NCBI RefSeq assembly: GCF_029873635.1
Contig: NC_080425.1
Location: forward strand, 43,542,402 to 43,606,401
Direction of reading: 5' to 3'
DNA: 64,000 nt
From: Malania oleifera
Taxonomy: Eukaryota > Streptophyta > Magnoliopsida > Santalales > Ximeniaceae
Shown piece after piece: positions 25,102 through 37,336 of this stretch (position 1 is the first letter of the stretch; every line of letters begins with the position of its first letter). The notes below the pieces were generated by a model. It was not told the origin of the DNA. It was given only the letters and a program-made list of their open reading frames with translations, and did not search any database. The translations under genes were made by a program, and so were the position numbers.

Positions 25102-26687
25102 ATGGCACATAACAGTGTAACTCCTTTCGGTGAGGGATACTCATCCACTAGATAACCCATTTTATGTGGTGTGAATTAAACCTATTGGAAACGTAGGATG
25201 AGCATATATCTATTGAATATAGATTGGAAGGTTTGGAAAATAGTGACTAAGGGAAATCACATTCCCATGAAAGTAATTGATAAGGTTAATGTACCTAAAA
25301 CTGAAGATGAATATACTGAAGAGGATTGGAAGTCAGTATAAATCAATGCCACTGCCATGAACTTACTTTTCTGTGCATTAGATGTAAATAAATTTAATAG
25401 GGTAATGGCATGTAACTCGACTAAAGAAATTTGGGAAAAATTAGAAGTTACATATGAAGGTACTAAGGAAGTCAAGGATAGTAGGATAGACATGCTTACT
25501 AGTGAATATGAAGCATTTAAAATGACAGTTGGTGAATCTATACAATCCATGTACACTAGATTCATACACATCATCAATTCTTTAAATGCTCTTGGAAAGA
25601 CTTACCCAACTTATGAGTTGATCAGGAAAATACTCAGGAGATTACCTCCAGTGTGGGAAGTGAAAGCTATGGCAATAGTAGAAGGGAGAAATCTCAAGGA
25701 TATGTTGGTGGACAAACTCATTGGATCGCTCATCACCTATAAGTTGGCAATAAACAAAAGGAAAAATGAGCAAAGCAAAGCAAAGAAGGTCACTACACTT
25801 AAGGCATCATCAAGCTATTCAAGTGAAGGAAGTGATTCCAAAATGGATTATGACATGGCCTTGCTAACAAGGAAGTTCGGGAAGCTCTTGAAGAAGAACA
25901 AGAAGTTCAACAAAAAATTCTGGAACTCTAAATCGGAAAAAGGAAAACCTAGCATGAAGAAAAAGAAGGAGGATCCACCAACATGCTACAACTGCCGAGA
26001 GATTGGACACATCAAGTCTGAGTGTCCTAAACTAGTGAAAGCCTCAAAGAAAAAAAAAAGGCGCTGAAAGTCAGCTGGGATACACACAAAACTAGCTGTT
26101 CAGAATCTGAATCCAGCGACAACGAGGTTGCCAATCTGTGTCTAATGGCACATGATAACCTTAAGGTACAATCATCATTTTCATCATCTTCGTAGTTTTC
26201 TAGTGATTCTGAAAATGAAAATGATATGATATCATATGATGAACTGAAACAAGAATATCTATACACTATTAAAATGCTTGAGAAGAAAACAAAGAAAATT
26301 TCTAAGTTGAGACGCAAAGTCAAAGAACTTTCAAATCTAGTTGAACGCCAAAATGAATCCCATGCATCTTTCATAAAAGATAAAGATTTGAAAATTGAGG
26401 AATTAAAAAAGGATTTGAAAGATAAATCTGAAATTATTTGTAAGTTTACTGAGGGAAAGAATAACTTTGAAAAGCTCTTAGGATCTCAAAGAAATTCCCT
26501 AAAAAAGGAAGGGTTTGGCTTCAATGGGAAGGAAAATCTAAAGAATAGACACCTTTACACGGGTTATTTTAGAAGAGAGTCAAAGTCATATGTTCCAACT
26601 AAGAATTATTATAAAAACACTACATGCTTTAAATGTAGAAGGTTGGGTCACATACAATTCAACTGTCCTTTCAAAAATAAAACGTAA
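25102..26687 (+). pseudogene. Copia C gag (disrupted)
   Basis: ATG 25102 (MAHNSVTPFGEG) is in frame with the long open part from 25357. Stops lie near 25153, 25177 and 25339. The UBN2-type region is followed by a Lys-rich tract and a CCHC knuckle (CYNCREIGHIKSEC, about 25986-26027). An A-run near 26050 shifts the frame. A coiled-coil segment (about 26230-26460) and a second knuckle (CFKCRRLGHIQFNC, near 26627-26668) follow. Confidence 0.9.
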
Positions 26688-26768
26688 AAATTAAGAAAGT
26701 ATGGAAGGTCAAAGGTCAATCTAGCACTAACCCCCTTGGACCCAAGAAAATCTAGGTACCAAAGCTAG

Positions 26769-29700
26769 TTGTTTAATTGTGTCTTGCAGATATGTTTAAG
26801 ATCAGCATCCTCAAAAGATAAATGGTATATGGATAGTGGATGTTCACGTCATATGACTAGGGATAAAGCAAAGTTTACATCCATCACACCCAAAGATGAA
26901 GGATTCGTCACTTTTGGAGACAATGCTAAGGGAAGGATCACAGGTGTAGGTAAAGTCGGTATTGATTCCTCACTCATTATATATGATGTTTTATTAGTTA
27001 AAGGTTTAAAGCACAATTTATTAAGCATAAGTCAACTATGTGATAAAGGTTACAAGTGTCTTTTGAACATGACAAGTGCATAGTTGAACACAAAACTGAT
27101 AATAAGATACTATTCATTGCTGAACGTCATGAAAACATATATACCACAAGTTTTGATAACTTAACCTCACAGAGTGTGACATGCTTCTCTACTATGAACG
27201 AAATAAGCTGGATTTGGCATAGGAGACTAAGACACACTAATATGGATTTAATCTCAAAACTTGTTAAGAAAGAATTAGTTAAGGGGCTGCCTAAGATTAA
27301 AGTTGTGAAAGATAAAATCTACGATGCATGTCAACTGGGAAAACAAGCAAGAACAAGCTTTAAGAAGAAGAAAGAAATCTCCACTACTAGGCCACTCCAA
27401 ATGCTACACTTAGATTTATTTGGTCCAAACCCAATTCAGAGCTTAGGAGGAAAATCATATGCCTTTGTCATAGTTGATGACTTTCCAAGATTCACATGGG
27501 TATTATTCTTAGGACACAAAGATGAAGCATGTGAAAAATTCATGAACTTGTGCAAGAAAATCCAAAATGAAAAGGGATATACAATCACTAAAATTAGAAG
27601 TGATAGGGGTAGAGAATTTAAAAATCAAGGCATGAAAGACTATTATAATTCATTAGGAATTGCCCATAGCTTTTCAGCTCCTAGAACACCACAACAGAAC
27701 GGTGTAGTTGAAAGGAAAAACAGGTCTATACAAGAGATGGCCAGAACTATGCTTAACGAACATAAATTACCTAAGTACTTCCGGGCTGAGGCAGTGAATA
27801 CCGTCTGCTATGTTCTAAAAAGAGTATTGATTAGACCATCACCTAATAAGGCTCCGTACGAGTTATGGAATGGCCATAGACCAAACATATCATATTTTTA
27901 TGTCTTTGGCTATAACTGTTTTGTGCTTAGAGACAATGAGCATTTAGGAAAATTCAATGTGAAATCTAATGAAGGTATCTTCCTAGGGTATGCCTTAGAT
28001 AGTAAAGCCTATAGAGTATGTAACAAACGAACATTGGTGGTCATAGAATCTATACATGTAGTGTTTGATGAGTCAAATCCCTTCTCCAAAAGAGCCGATG
28101 AAGATGAAATTGAGATAAACAAAGAACTTGAGAAACTATCCATTGAGAATGATTTAGAAAAGATAAATGAACTTAAAGAACCATCCATTGAAATTGATCA
28201 AATTGAAAATGAGGTTAATGAACCACCTAGAGAATGGAAATATATAAAGAATCATCCCATAGATCAAATAATAGGTGAACCATTACGTGGAGTAGCCACT
28301 TGATCCTTACTTAGGAATATGATTAGTCATTTCGCATTTCTATCTCAAGAAGAACCTAAGAATGTGAGTGAAGCTATAGAGGATGAATCATGGGTGTTGT
28401 CTATGTAAGAAAAGTTAAATCAATTTGAGAGAAATAAAGTATGGACACTAGTTCCTTAACCTGAGGATAAGTCAATCATTGCAACCAAGTGGATATATAA
28501 GAATAAAAGGAACGAACATGGAAGAGTTGTGAGAAACAAGGCTAGATTAGTAGCTCAGGGATATAATCAAGAAGAAGGTATAGATTTTGAAGAAACATTT
28601 GCACTTGTAGGTAGAATGGAAGTCATTCGAATGCTTTTAGCATATGCAGCTTTTAAGGATTTCAAGTTATATCAAATGGACGTCAAAAGCACATTTTTAA
28701 ATGGCTATATAAATGAAGAAGTGTATGTAGAACAACCCTCAAGCTTTGAAAACCATAAGAATCCAGATCATGTGTATAGACTGACAAAAGCCTTGTACAG
28801 TTTAAAGCAAGCTCCTAGAGCTTGGTATGAAAGGTTAAGCAGTGTTTTATTAGAAAATGGATTTATAAGAGGAAAGATAGATACAACCCTGTTCATAAAG
28901 TCTAAGAAAGATGATATTCTCCTAGTGTAAGTATATGTAGATGACATCATATTTGGCGCTTCAAATAAAGAACTGTGTGATGAATTTTCCAATTCCATAC
29001 AAAATGAATTTGAGATGAGCATGATGGGTGAACTAAATTTCTTCCTAGGACTTTAGATCAAACAAGCAAAACATGGAATATTCATAAATCAATCAAAGTA
29101 TATTAGAGACCTACTCAAAAAGTTTAATATGGAAGATGGAAAAATACTAGGTACACCTATGAGCACTTCATTGAAATTAGACAAAAATGAATAAGGTATA
29201 CCAATAGATGTCAAACTTTATCGTGGAATGATTGGTAGCTTATTATACCTGACTGCCAATAGACCTGATATAATGTTTAGCGTATGTTTGTGCGCAAGAT
29301 TTCAGTCTGCACCAAAAAAGTCACATTTGTTAGCCGTTAAACAAATACTTAGATACCTGATAGGAATCATGGAAATTAGATTATGGTATCCTAAGTGCAC
29401 ATCTTTTGATATTCTAAGCTATTCAGATGCTGATTTTGCGGGTAGCAAAGTGGATAGGAAGAGCACTAGTGGTACTTGTCATTTCTTAGGAAATTCCTTA
29501 GTCTCTTGGTTTTCCAAGAAGCAAAATTCAATTGCTCTTTCCACAGATGAGACTGAATACATAGCGGCAGGTAGTTGTTGTGCACAAACGCTTTACATGA
29601 AGCAACAACTTAAGGATTTTGGATTAAGTTATGAAACAATCCCTATTAGATGCGATAATACGAGTGCGATAAATATTTCAAAGAATCTCATATTACATTC

Positions 29701-29875
29701 ACGAACTAAGCACATATAAATACGACATCACTTTCTTCGTGACCATATACAAAAAGGGGATGTGACACTAAAGTTTGTATGCACGGATGAACAATGGGTA
29801 GATATATTCACGAAACCACTTGCGGAGGATAGGTTTATCCAAATTAGGCGTGAATTAGGTCTCATGCATAATTAA
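26769..29875 (+). pseudogene. Copia C pol (disrupted)
   Basis: The protease motif DSGCSRHMT is intact near 26836. A frameshift lies near 27060. The integrase core keeps LHLDLFGP, SDRGREF and VVERKNR. RT is broken by stops near 28300, 28406 and 28458; the region encoding the YVDD motif lies just after the TAA at 28927. RNase H keeps YSDADFAG and STDETEY. Further stops lie near 29053, 29191 and 29717. The polyprotein ends at TAA 29873-29875 after MHN. Decay by point nonsense mutations and small indels with the domain order preserved. Confidence 0.93.
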
Positions 29876-30392
29876 GACATTGCCTAGAATTATGTTAGAT
29901 GATATAATTTAGGGGGAGCAACGTCACTTACGATGTAATCACTTGCTATTGCATTAATCAACAATTGGTATCAAAAATTTGACATAACATTTAATCCACA
30001 TTTGGTATCCTCATGTAATCTTTGAAATGTATGCGTTAGCAAGAGGGATAGTTGATGTCAAAAAGCATGAGAAGGATTTTTTTTATCTAATGGTTGAACA
30101 CGTTTAAAACCTTAAGATTTCTAAGGGGAGAAGAACATAAGGGTACGTCTATTCATGTTTTATTATTTTACACCTTTTTGTTGATGTCAAAAGGGGGAGA
30201 AAATTGGGAGCAAAAATAATAAAATTTAGAGAAAAAGCATATAAGAGAAATTGAACAATTAAGAAATTGATCAATTAAAATTTGGCGTTGGGGAGAAATA
30301 TCAGGACCAAAAACGGTTGGCAAACTAATTGTGCAAAAGGGGGAAAAGTATAATAACAAAAATTGTTGAAACATCATTAGCATAATGTCATT
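29876..30392 (+). other. 3' internal region of Copia C, truncated
   Basis: Non-coding; contains 'gatgtcaaaagggggag' near 30183 and related G-rich phrases typical of the region before the 3' LTR. It runs straight into mid-LTR sequence at about 30393, so the polypurine tract and LTR start have been deleted. Confidence 0.7.
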
Positions 30393-30921
30393 CATTTATT
30401 GTGTAAACACGCGAACTATCTTTTGATTCAACTGTTGAGATCAATTCTATGGGTAAAACACTATAAATACCGATTATCTAAACCCTAGTAAGCGGGCTAA
30501 ACACAAAAAGATCAACGAAAAGCGAAGAACACATGTTGTTGAAAAGAGAACTGAGAAACTTGAGCTGATTCATATACGATTGCCTGCACTCTAACTTCTA
30601 CACATCGTTTTGGGGCAAATCAACTCCAGAAGTCAAAGGGATTCATTAGCACAACTCTATTGGTATTGAGGTGTAGTTGATCCATTTAGTTTTTCTAAGT
30701 GATTCTCATATCAATATCTGTTATTGAATATTTTTTTTGGAGTGTAAAATTGAGTTTCTTCATATTCACATAGAGATTGTTTTTGACAAATTGAATACTT
30801 GAGAAAGTTTTTATTTGGCCATTTTTAAAAGAGTAATCACTCAAGTGTGTTCTTAGTTTAAGGTTCATATTTTGAATACATCTAAACTATTTGATTATAT
30901 ATATCCTTAGCAGAGCATAGA

Positions 30922-30961
<40 letters not shown>

Positions 30962-32098
30962 TGAAGGATAGTTTTCAAAAATCAAATATTAAGTTTGTTG
31001 ATCTTTGGTATTCTCATCATATAAATATATAGATATATACTTTACGTCAAATATTACCAAGATCACTTTGAGGTTGACATCTTGAGAAAAATATTGTTTT
31101 TGACAAAGTGTACTTCAAATCTTTGCAATCTTCAAAGCTATCTTTATATTCAAAGATCTATCCTAATTTCTCCAAAGTATTAAACAAACATTTTGGGAGA
31201 TTTGTTAAAAAGAGAATTGTGTGTTAAAGCATATCATTCATAAACAATTATATCATTTCATACATTCTGAGCTTCAGATTATATCATATGGTAAATGTAT
31301 TAGGAATTTGAATTGTACTCACAATCTTTTGTTTGGAAGCAATTTTGAGTGTTTTTACAGATTCTATTGTAATCACGGTTCGGTGTGTGAACCGGTGTTT
31401 GAGGAGAGAGTTGTATCTCTTGTAAGTAGTGGAGTAAGAGGAAGTTGTACCTCTTGTAAGCAACGGATTATAAGGGAAGCTCCGTCCCAATTTAAGGAGT
31501 AGGGATTTTAGTGAAATCCTTGAGTGGTTGCTCAAGGCAGGGGCAGGTTCAAGTCTACCGGTCTGTTAGGATGCGTCAGCTGCATACATCACTGCACTTC
31601 CACTTGACACCTATCGTAATGATAAACGGCTCGTCTCGCCGTGACCTTCTCTTGAATTCTCAAAACTTCGGTCGCTCCATCCCCGCAGGGGCAAAGAACC
31701 CGTCGCTGTCTCGGCTGTGCTACCGGAGGCTCTGGGGAAGTCGGAATAGGAGAGCACTCATCTTGGGGTGGGCTTACTACTTAGATGCTCTCAGCAGTTA
31801 TCCGCTTCGCACTTGGCTACCCAGCATTTACCGTGGGCACGATAAGAGGATGTAGGCCGAGTTGGCTGAATCTCGTAAAAACTACGTTTGTTTTCTCTCT
31901 TCCCCTTACTCTTTACTTTCATCACTACATTTCAACTGCTCATATTGCATGTATAAGTTGAATAACATTGCACACTATTAATTGGGAAATAAGAACTCGT
32001 TTTTAAATATACAAGTGGGGAGTAAGTGGTAAAAAGATCCAAAGAATTATTAAAATACCCAATTCACACACCTCCCTCTTGGGATTACACCTAATTAA
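30393..32098 (+). repeat. 3' LTR of Copia C, U3 deleted, carrying an insertion
   Basis: Matches 23651-25043 of the 5' LTR but lacks the first roughly 700 bp, including the palindrome array. TATAAATA is retained at 30462-30469. The (TA)n run (30921-30960) is longer than in the 5' LTR. It is interrupted at 31539-31845 by plastid DNA. Confidence 0.92.
31539..31845 (-). pseudogene. rrn23 (fragment): Plastid 23S rRNA fragment inserted in nuclear DNA (NUPT)
   Basis: The 5' LTR of the same element reads straight through this site (near 24791), so these 307 bp are an insertion. On the minus strand they are the 3' part of plastid 23S rRNA: the plus strand shows reverse-complement signatures such as GTGGGCTTACTACTTAGATG, CTACCGGTCTGTTAGGATGC and CAGCTGCATACATCACTGCA. 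GC content jumps relative to the flanks. It is a fragment, not a working rRNA gene. No TSD is visible, which fits capture during double-strand-break repair. Plastid origin is recognised from memory of the conserved sequence; a bacterial source is possible in principle but unlikely in a plant LTR. Confidence 0.93.
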
Positions 32099-33768
32099 AC
32101 AAAAAAAAAAAAAAAGATGTCCCCAGATGGTGACACCTGTCTAGGGTGACGTCTGTCCTCACTCAAAGTCTACACCTGATCTTTTTCCCCCACTCCACGA
32201 ACCAATTGACCTAGTTCGGACTGGTTAAACCGATCCATTTTTTTTATTTCTGTTATTTTTTTTTTAGTGAGGAAAACTCATAAAAAAAATATGAAAACTT
32301 AGAAAAAAAATTAGGAAAATTGGGAAAAAAAAATAAGAAAAATATTTTGAAGGTCATAAAAAATAGAAAAATATTTTGGGGTTTTTTTAAACTAGAAAAA
32401 TAGGGAAATATTAAAAAAAAAGTCCTAGAAAATTTTGGAAAATTGTTAAAAGTGCACTAGAAAATTTCTACAAAATTTTGAAAAATCTAGGAATATTTTT
32501 AAAAGAAATTTTTTACGATTTTTCTGATTTACGTGTGGGGATGTCCCTAGGATTTTAAAAAGGGCAATGGGGTATTTTTAGGCCTCACATACATTGGCTC
32601 TAAGGGGGGTTTTCCCCCTCTTTTAGAGGTCTTATAAGACATTTCTAAGTCACACCTAGATTTTTTTTTTTCTCATGTTAATTTTGTACATTTATTCTTT
32701 ATTTGTTTGTTTATTTTATAAGGATCTAATTAAAAGGCTACTAAATGCAATTTGGGGATAATTCTTAATCAATTAGGTATCGTTCATAGAAAAGGTGTGT
32801 AGGGGGTGCGAATACCTTCCCCTCGCATAACTAAACTCTTGATCCTAATTCTGGTATAAGTAGCTCAAGACTACTAGTTTTTTTTTTTAATCAGTAAATG
32901 ATAAATTATATTGATCAAAATGGATACGTACAGATACTTTGGGCATACTTGAGAAAGGGAAGACCAAATCTCCCCATCGACAAAATTGCATATACAATCA
33001 ACCTGGCCATACCCAGTGGCTTAAAAAGCCATCAAAACAACTCGAAAAGTCAAAATACATTAAAAAAAAAAAAAAACTCAACAAAAGCACAAATGGTGCC
33101 TTTGAACCAACTCGACCAATGCCAGAAAGAAAACCATGTTGATTAAAACCGCCGTCGAAATCAAACCGTGCATCAAAAATGGGAAACCGCGATGCAAAAT
33201 CAAATAAATGACTTCTAAGCCATTGCCGAAAAACCAGAAAATGACACCAGAAAACCAAAAACCTTCACTAGGAAACCAGAAAATGTCATTGTAAAACTAG
33301 TAACCTTTGCCAGAAAAGACCCGTCACCAAACATATGAAAAAACCATCCCAATATTACTTAGGGAATATTCAATGAAAATCTCAAACTCATCTTTAACTC
33401 TACAGCAACACTCAGATTCATAATCTCCACAGACTTGTAATAAAACAAGCCTCCACCCAAACCAAAGCTAGATTGAGCTTTAGTCCATTATCAGGAATCT
33501 AATTCCAACAACATCTACAAGCATCTTTGCCCTCTGTAAATTCAGTTCACAGAATCTGTATTTTCGAGAAATGCATCAAACTAGTTCTGAGTACAGTGGA
33601 AAAACTGTCAGCAACGCATACTTCTAAGTAGTAATTAAGTGTTCTAACCGCACCAAGGAAAAATAGGTTAGTGGCGACTCCAAATCCAAAATTCAAAATT
33701 TTTCAAAAATTATATATTTTATTCCCTTACCTCCTTAGGGCTCGTGCTCCCGGGACATCGCAATAGCT
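32099..33768 (+). repeat. Probable 5' LTR/leader of the Tat-like element
   Basis: Contains phrases typical of Tat-group LTR ends: 'aaaaggctactaaatgcaat', 'ggtatcgttcatagaaaagg', 'taccttcccctcgcataac' and 'agtggcgactcc' before the primer site. T- and A-rich low-complexity DNA dominates 32230-32530. A separate insertion probably occupies about 32880-33650. Confidence 0.5.
32880..33650 (-). mobile_element. Probable 3' fragment of a non-LTR retroelement (LINE-like)
   Basis: A T-run at 32880 followed by 'aatcagtaaatgataaattat' and 'tgatcaaaatgg' reads on the minus strand as a 3' end of the kind seen in plant L1 elements, with a poly-A tail. It interrupts otherwise continuous Tat-type leader sequence. 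No endonuclease or RT coding is present; the right boundary and TSD were not found. Confidence 0.35.
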
Positions 33769-33786
33769 TGGCGACTCCCCTGGGAA
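33769..33786 (+). other. Primer-binding site (tRNA-Arg type) of the Tat-like element
   Basis: TGGCGACTCCCCTGGGAA closely matches the complement of the 3' end of plant tRNA-Arg(ACG), a primer used by Tat/Ogre elements, and sits at the expected place before gag. Confidence 0.65.
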
Positions 33787-34794
33787 CATTAGAGAGTCAA
33801 GCCATTAATTAATTAGGAATTATCCCAAATGTAAATTATCTAAGTCTTTTATACTTCATCTTATTTTGTGAATATTTGATTGTATGCATGTTTGAATAAG
33901 CATGTATAAATATGAATGATATGTGAGGTTTGTGGGAATAGACTAAGTTTATAAACTCACACACATTTTCATGAGCCTTCTACCCAAGCTTCGCCCTCTA
34001 AGGATACAAACGAGCACAGTATTGTTAGACCTCATGAGACAAGGTCTTTAGGGGTGTGTGAATCACTCCACTCAGTTTGAACTTTTTCCGAACCCATCGG
34101 GTGAGGATAAGGGACATGCTAGGAGTCTATTGTTAATAAGGAATAGAGCTTAACCACACTTAATTGTCTATAGTTTTCCCTCCCTTAAGATAGAGTCTCA
34201 TCGAAAAACCTCAAGTAAGTCATCCACCTGGGGCGGGACAGGATCCTTATCCTTCTTCATGATTGGGTTTAAATCTGTGCTATAATTGGTTGTTTGCTGT
34301 AATGATTTATCTCACATTTATTGCATGCATGATAGGCATATCACTACATTATCAAAATTCTAAGATAGCTCGAAATTACTTCATGGTGGGTTCAATGGTG
34401 GTACACAAAGAGGAGAAGGCCATTGTCCAGTCATATTTTGAACCCCAGTAGAATCATTATGGGAACAGTTTAAATCAACCGCATGATATGGTGTTGGCGG
34501 CACAAGTCAAGCTAGACACTAGAACAAACATTCTGAGGGAGGTGAAGAATATCTAGATTAGATGGACAATTGAAAGACATCTCAAATTTTCCATATTATA
34601 TGGTCATATTGGGTTCTTGTTGTATGTGGTAGTCAACTAAAAGGTAACATTGGGTTCATCCATTGTGCACATATTCAAGCATACATACTCATGAAAAAGG
34701 GGTTGTTTTCAGATATAAATAAGGGTCCAATCTAACAAAATTCAACATTGAGTCTGACGCGCATCCTTACCACACCTGAAGAAAAGCTAGAATC

Positions 34795-36837
34795 ATGAGT
34801 GAACATTTGGAAAATCGTGGCATGGGCTTGGAGCAAGGCCAAGAGGATATGGGTAATGATGTCAAGGAAATCTGAGATCAAATGAACAAGATGATGGAAT
34901 TTTTTATGGCCAAAAATAGGGGAAAGGTTGCACAAGCTCCAGAACTCGAGACGGGATCAGATCCTTTTCATGCTCCAGGGTTTACTTCGATTCATGGGCA
35001 ACCCTCTGGCCAACTCACTTATGCGGCAAATGGTTTAGGTCCAAGTCCACATCCGTTTGTACCCACTATGTTAGTAGGGGTTCTTCGCTACAAGGACTCC
35101 CCCGATGGTGTTCTCAAATCAAGGAATGGATAAGGAGCGTACCCCCCAAGTCAAAAACATAATGAAAATATAAAGTATTGGAAGAACACCTATGAGCTAT
35201 GAAGGGGACTAACTGGCTCGAGTCAGTTGATGCTTTTGACCTATGCTTGGTCCCAAGGGTGATGCTGCCACCTAAATTTGAAGTCCTAAAATTTGAAAAA
35301 TTTGATGGGTCCAAATGCCCATTAACTCATCTCCGCATGTACTACAAGAAAATGATGGCCTATTCTGATTAAGATAAGTTACTAATACATTGTTTTCAAG
35401 ATAGCTTGACTAGAGTGGCAATCAAATGGTAGATTCAACTCAACCGAGCCAAAATGCACACCTCAAAGGATTTGGCTCATGCCTTTATTGACCAGTACTG
35501 CCACGTGGAGGAAATGGCACCATATCAATTGACCCTACAAAATATAGAAAATAAGGCCAATGAGACCTTTAAATAATATGCATACAGATGGAGGGAAGCT
35601 ATAACTCAATTACATCATCTCGTAGAGGATAGAGAAGCTATATCTTTATTTGTGAACACGCTAAGGGACCCAAATTTTGGCCACCTTATCGGTAGTACTC
35701 CACAAAGTTTTGTAGATTTGGTAACTACCAGGGAGAGAAAAGAAAGTGCATTTAAGGCGGGAAGGATGAAAAGTGCAAGTTCCAAACTCGACCCAATTAA
35801 AAAAATGGGTTAGTAAGAAGAAGGAAGGAGAAACGCAAATGATCCAGGGGCATCCATACTAGGAGGGCTAGGCCTGGTGGATAAGTAATAATTTTACCTA
35901 CGAACCTGTGGTCAATCAAGTAGCACAACCAGGCACATGACCACAAGTGATTTCCTTCGGGCCTTTGCTCGCTCACCCTCAAACTCTAGAAAAAGGATTC
36001 CCTAAGGGACAGAGAAGGATTGACCCATTTCCTATGGCTTATTCAAAGTTATTTTCCTAACTAATCAAAAGATAGCTTATCGCACCCATTCCTAGAGTGC
36101 TTATACATCCTCTTTTCCCAAAAATGGTATGACACAGATGCTCGATGTGCATACCACGGCAACTCTCTTGGACATACCATTGATCGATGCTGGTCATTCA
36201 AGCATAAATTCCAAGCATTAAGGGATGCGGGTTGGCCAGCATTCGATGCCAAAGAGCCCAACATTCAAGGCAATCCCTTGCCTAATCATGGGGAGAGGCA
36301 CCATAAATGCTATAGAAGAATGGGTGGAGAAAAACGGGAAGCTGAAGCTGGATCGATTGCTACTAAATCTGGTTTACAAAGAGCTACACCTAGCAAGAAC
36401 ACTTGGAAAGGACGCCATTTGCCCTAAAGGGACACTATGAGTTTGTCAGAAAGAAGATAGTTGGTCAATACAAAATTGCCAGACTTTTTGGCAATTTATA
36501 CAAAAACTAGTGGAACTTAGCTGGATAAAAATATGCACCATAAGAAAAAAATGCAAAGATACAGGTGATAGAAGAGGGAAAATACGAACATCCTCAATGT
36601 ACAAACAAGTCATTCGTTCCTACCCCAAAAGGATCTTCTATCCTGGAAGAAGTCAACCAAGCACCAATTCTGTTAGTAATATCTGTTCCCAGACCATTCT
36701 TTTATAAAAGTAACAAAGCAATACCTTGGAAGTGCAAGTACGAGACCAGCAATGAAGATATGGCCAACAATGTCCTAGGGGTTAGTGGGATAACTCGTAG
36801 TGGAAGAGTCTATATGCCCGAGCATCTAGAAAAATAA
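34795..36837 (+). pseudogene. Tat-like gag (heavily mutated)
   Basis: ATG 34795 starts MSEHLENRG. Many stops and shifts follow, but the Tat gag core is recognisable at about 35270-35760 (motifs such as HLRMYYKKMMAYS, LIHCFQDSL, FVDLVTTRERKESAF in different frames). A zinc-knuckle-like CAYHGNSLGHTIDRC lies near 36140-36190. GVSGITRSGRVY, at the gag-protease boundary in this group, lies near 36778-36815. Confidence 0.8.
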
Positions 36838-37336
36838 AATAGACAAAAATCAGGGGAAGCCAATAAAGCAATCAAAGACCCGGTCTCTTACAAAGATGCG
36901 GAGGAATTTTTGAAAATAATCAAACAAAGTGAATACAATGTAATGGACCAACTTAGTAAACTTCTAGCACATATATCAGTATTCTCTCTACTCCTGAACT
37001 CATAGACACATCGGAAAGCTCTCTTGAAAACTCTCAATCAAGCTTATATCCCATAAAACATTAATGTGGACAACTTCAACCATATAATTGGAAGCCTTTC
37101 AACTACCAATTATATAACCTTCATTGATGAAGAGATTCCGCCATAAGGTCATGGGCATATTAAGGCACTCCATCATTCCACAAAATGTCAGGACCATATG
37201 GTAGCCAGGGTCCTAATTGATAACGAATCCTTACTGAATGTCATGCTTATAACCATACTTCATAAGTTGCATGTTGACATCTCGTATATGCAACAAAATA
37301 ACATAATCTTGAGGGCCTTTGATGGAACCTATACAG
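36838..37336 (+). pseudogene. Tat-like protease, upstream part
   Basis: The HIKALH...CQDHMVARVLIDN block (37155-37225) is the aspartic protease of Tat elements. The catalytic triplet, usually DNG, reads DNE here. Coding breaks at 37336, where solo LTR F begins. Confidence 0.75.

Larger units (their letters stand above)
22953..32098 (+). mobile_element. Copia LTR retrotransposon C
   Basis: A complete 5' LTR, perfect initiator-Met primer site, gag, pol in Copia order and a 3' LTR lacking its first 700 bp or so. Gag and pol resemble those of element A (same SIRE-like group) but no env-like ORF follows pol. It sits inside LTR-like sequence: 'tgac...gtctaggg...tgacgtc' phrases occur on both flanks (22880-22915 and 32120-32150). 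No clean TSD is readable because both flanks are poly-A. Confidence 0.92.

Noticed and set aside
22948..32105. TSD of Copia C
   Set aside because: Flanks are A-runs on both sides and the LTR's last bases are mutated, so no repeat can be assigned with confidence.
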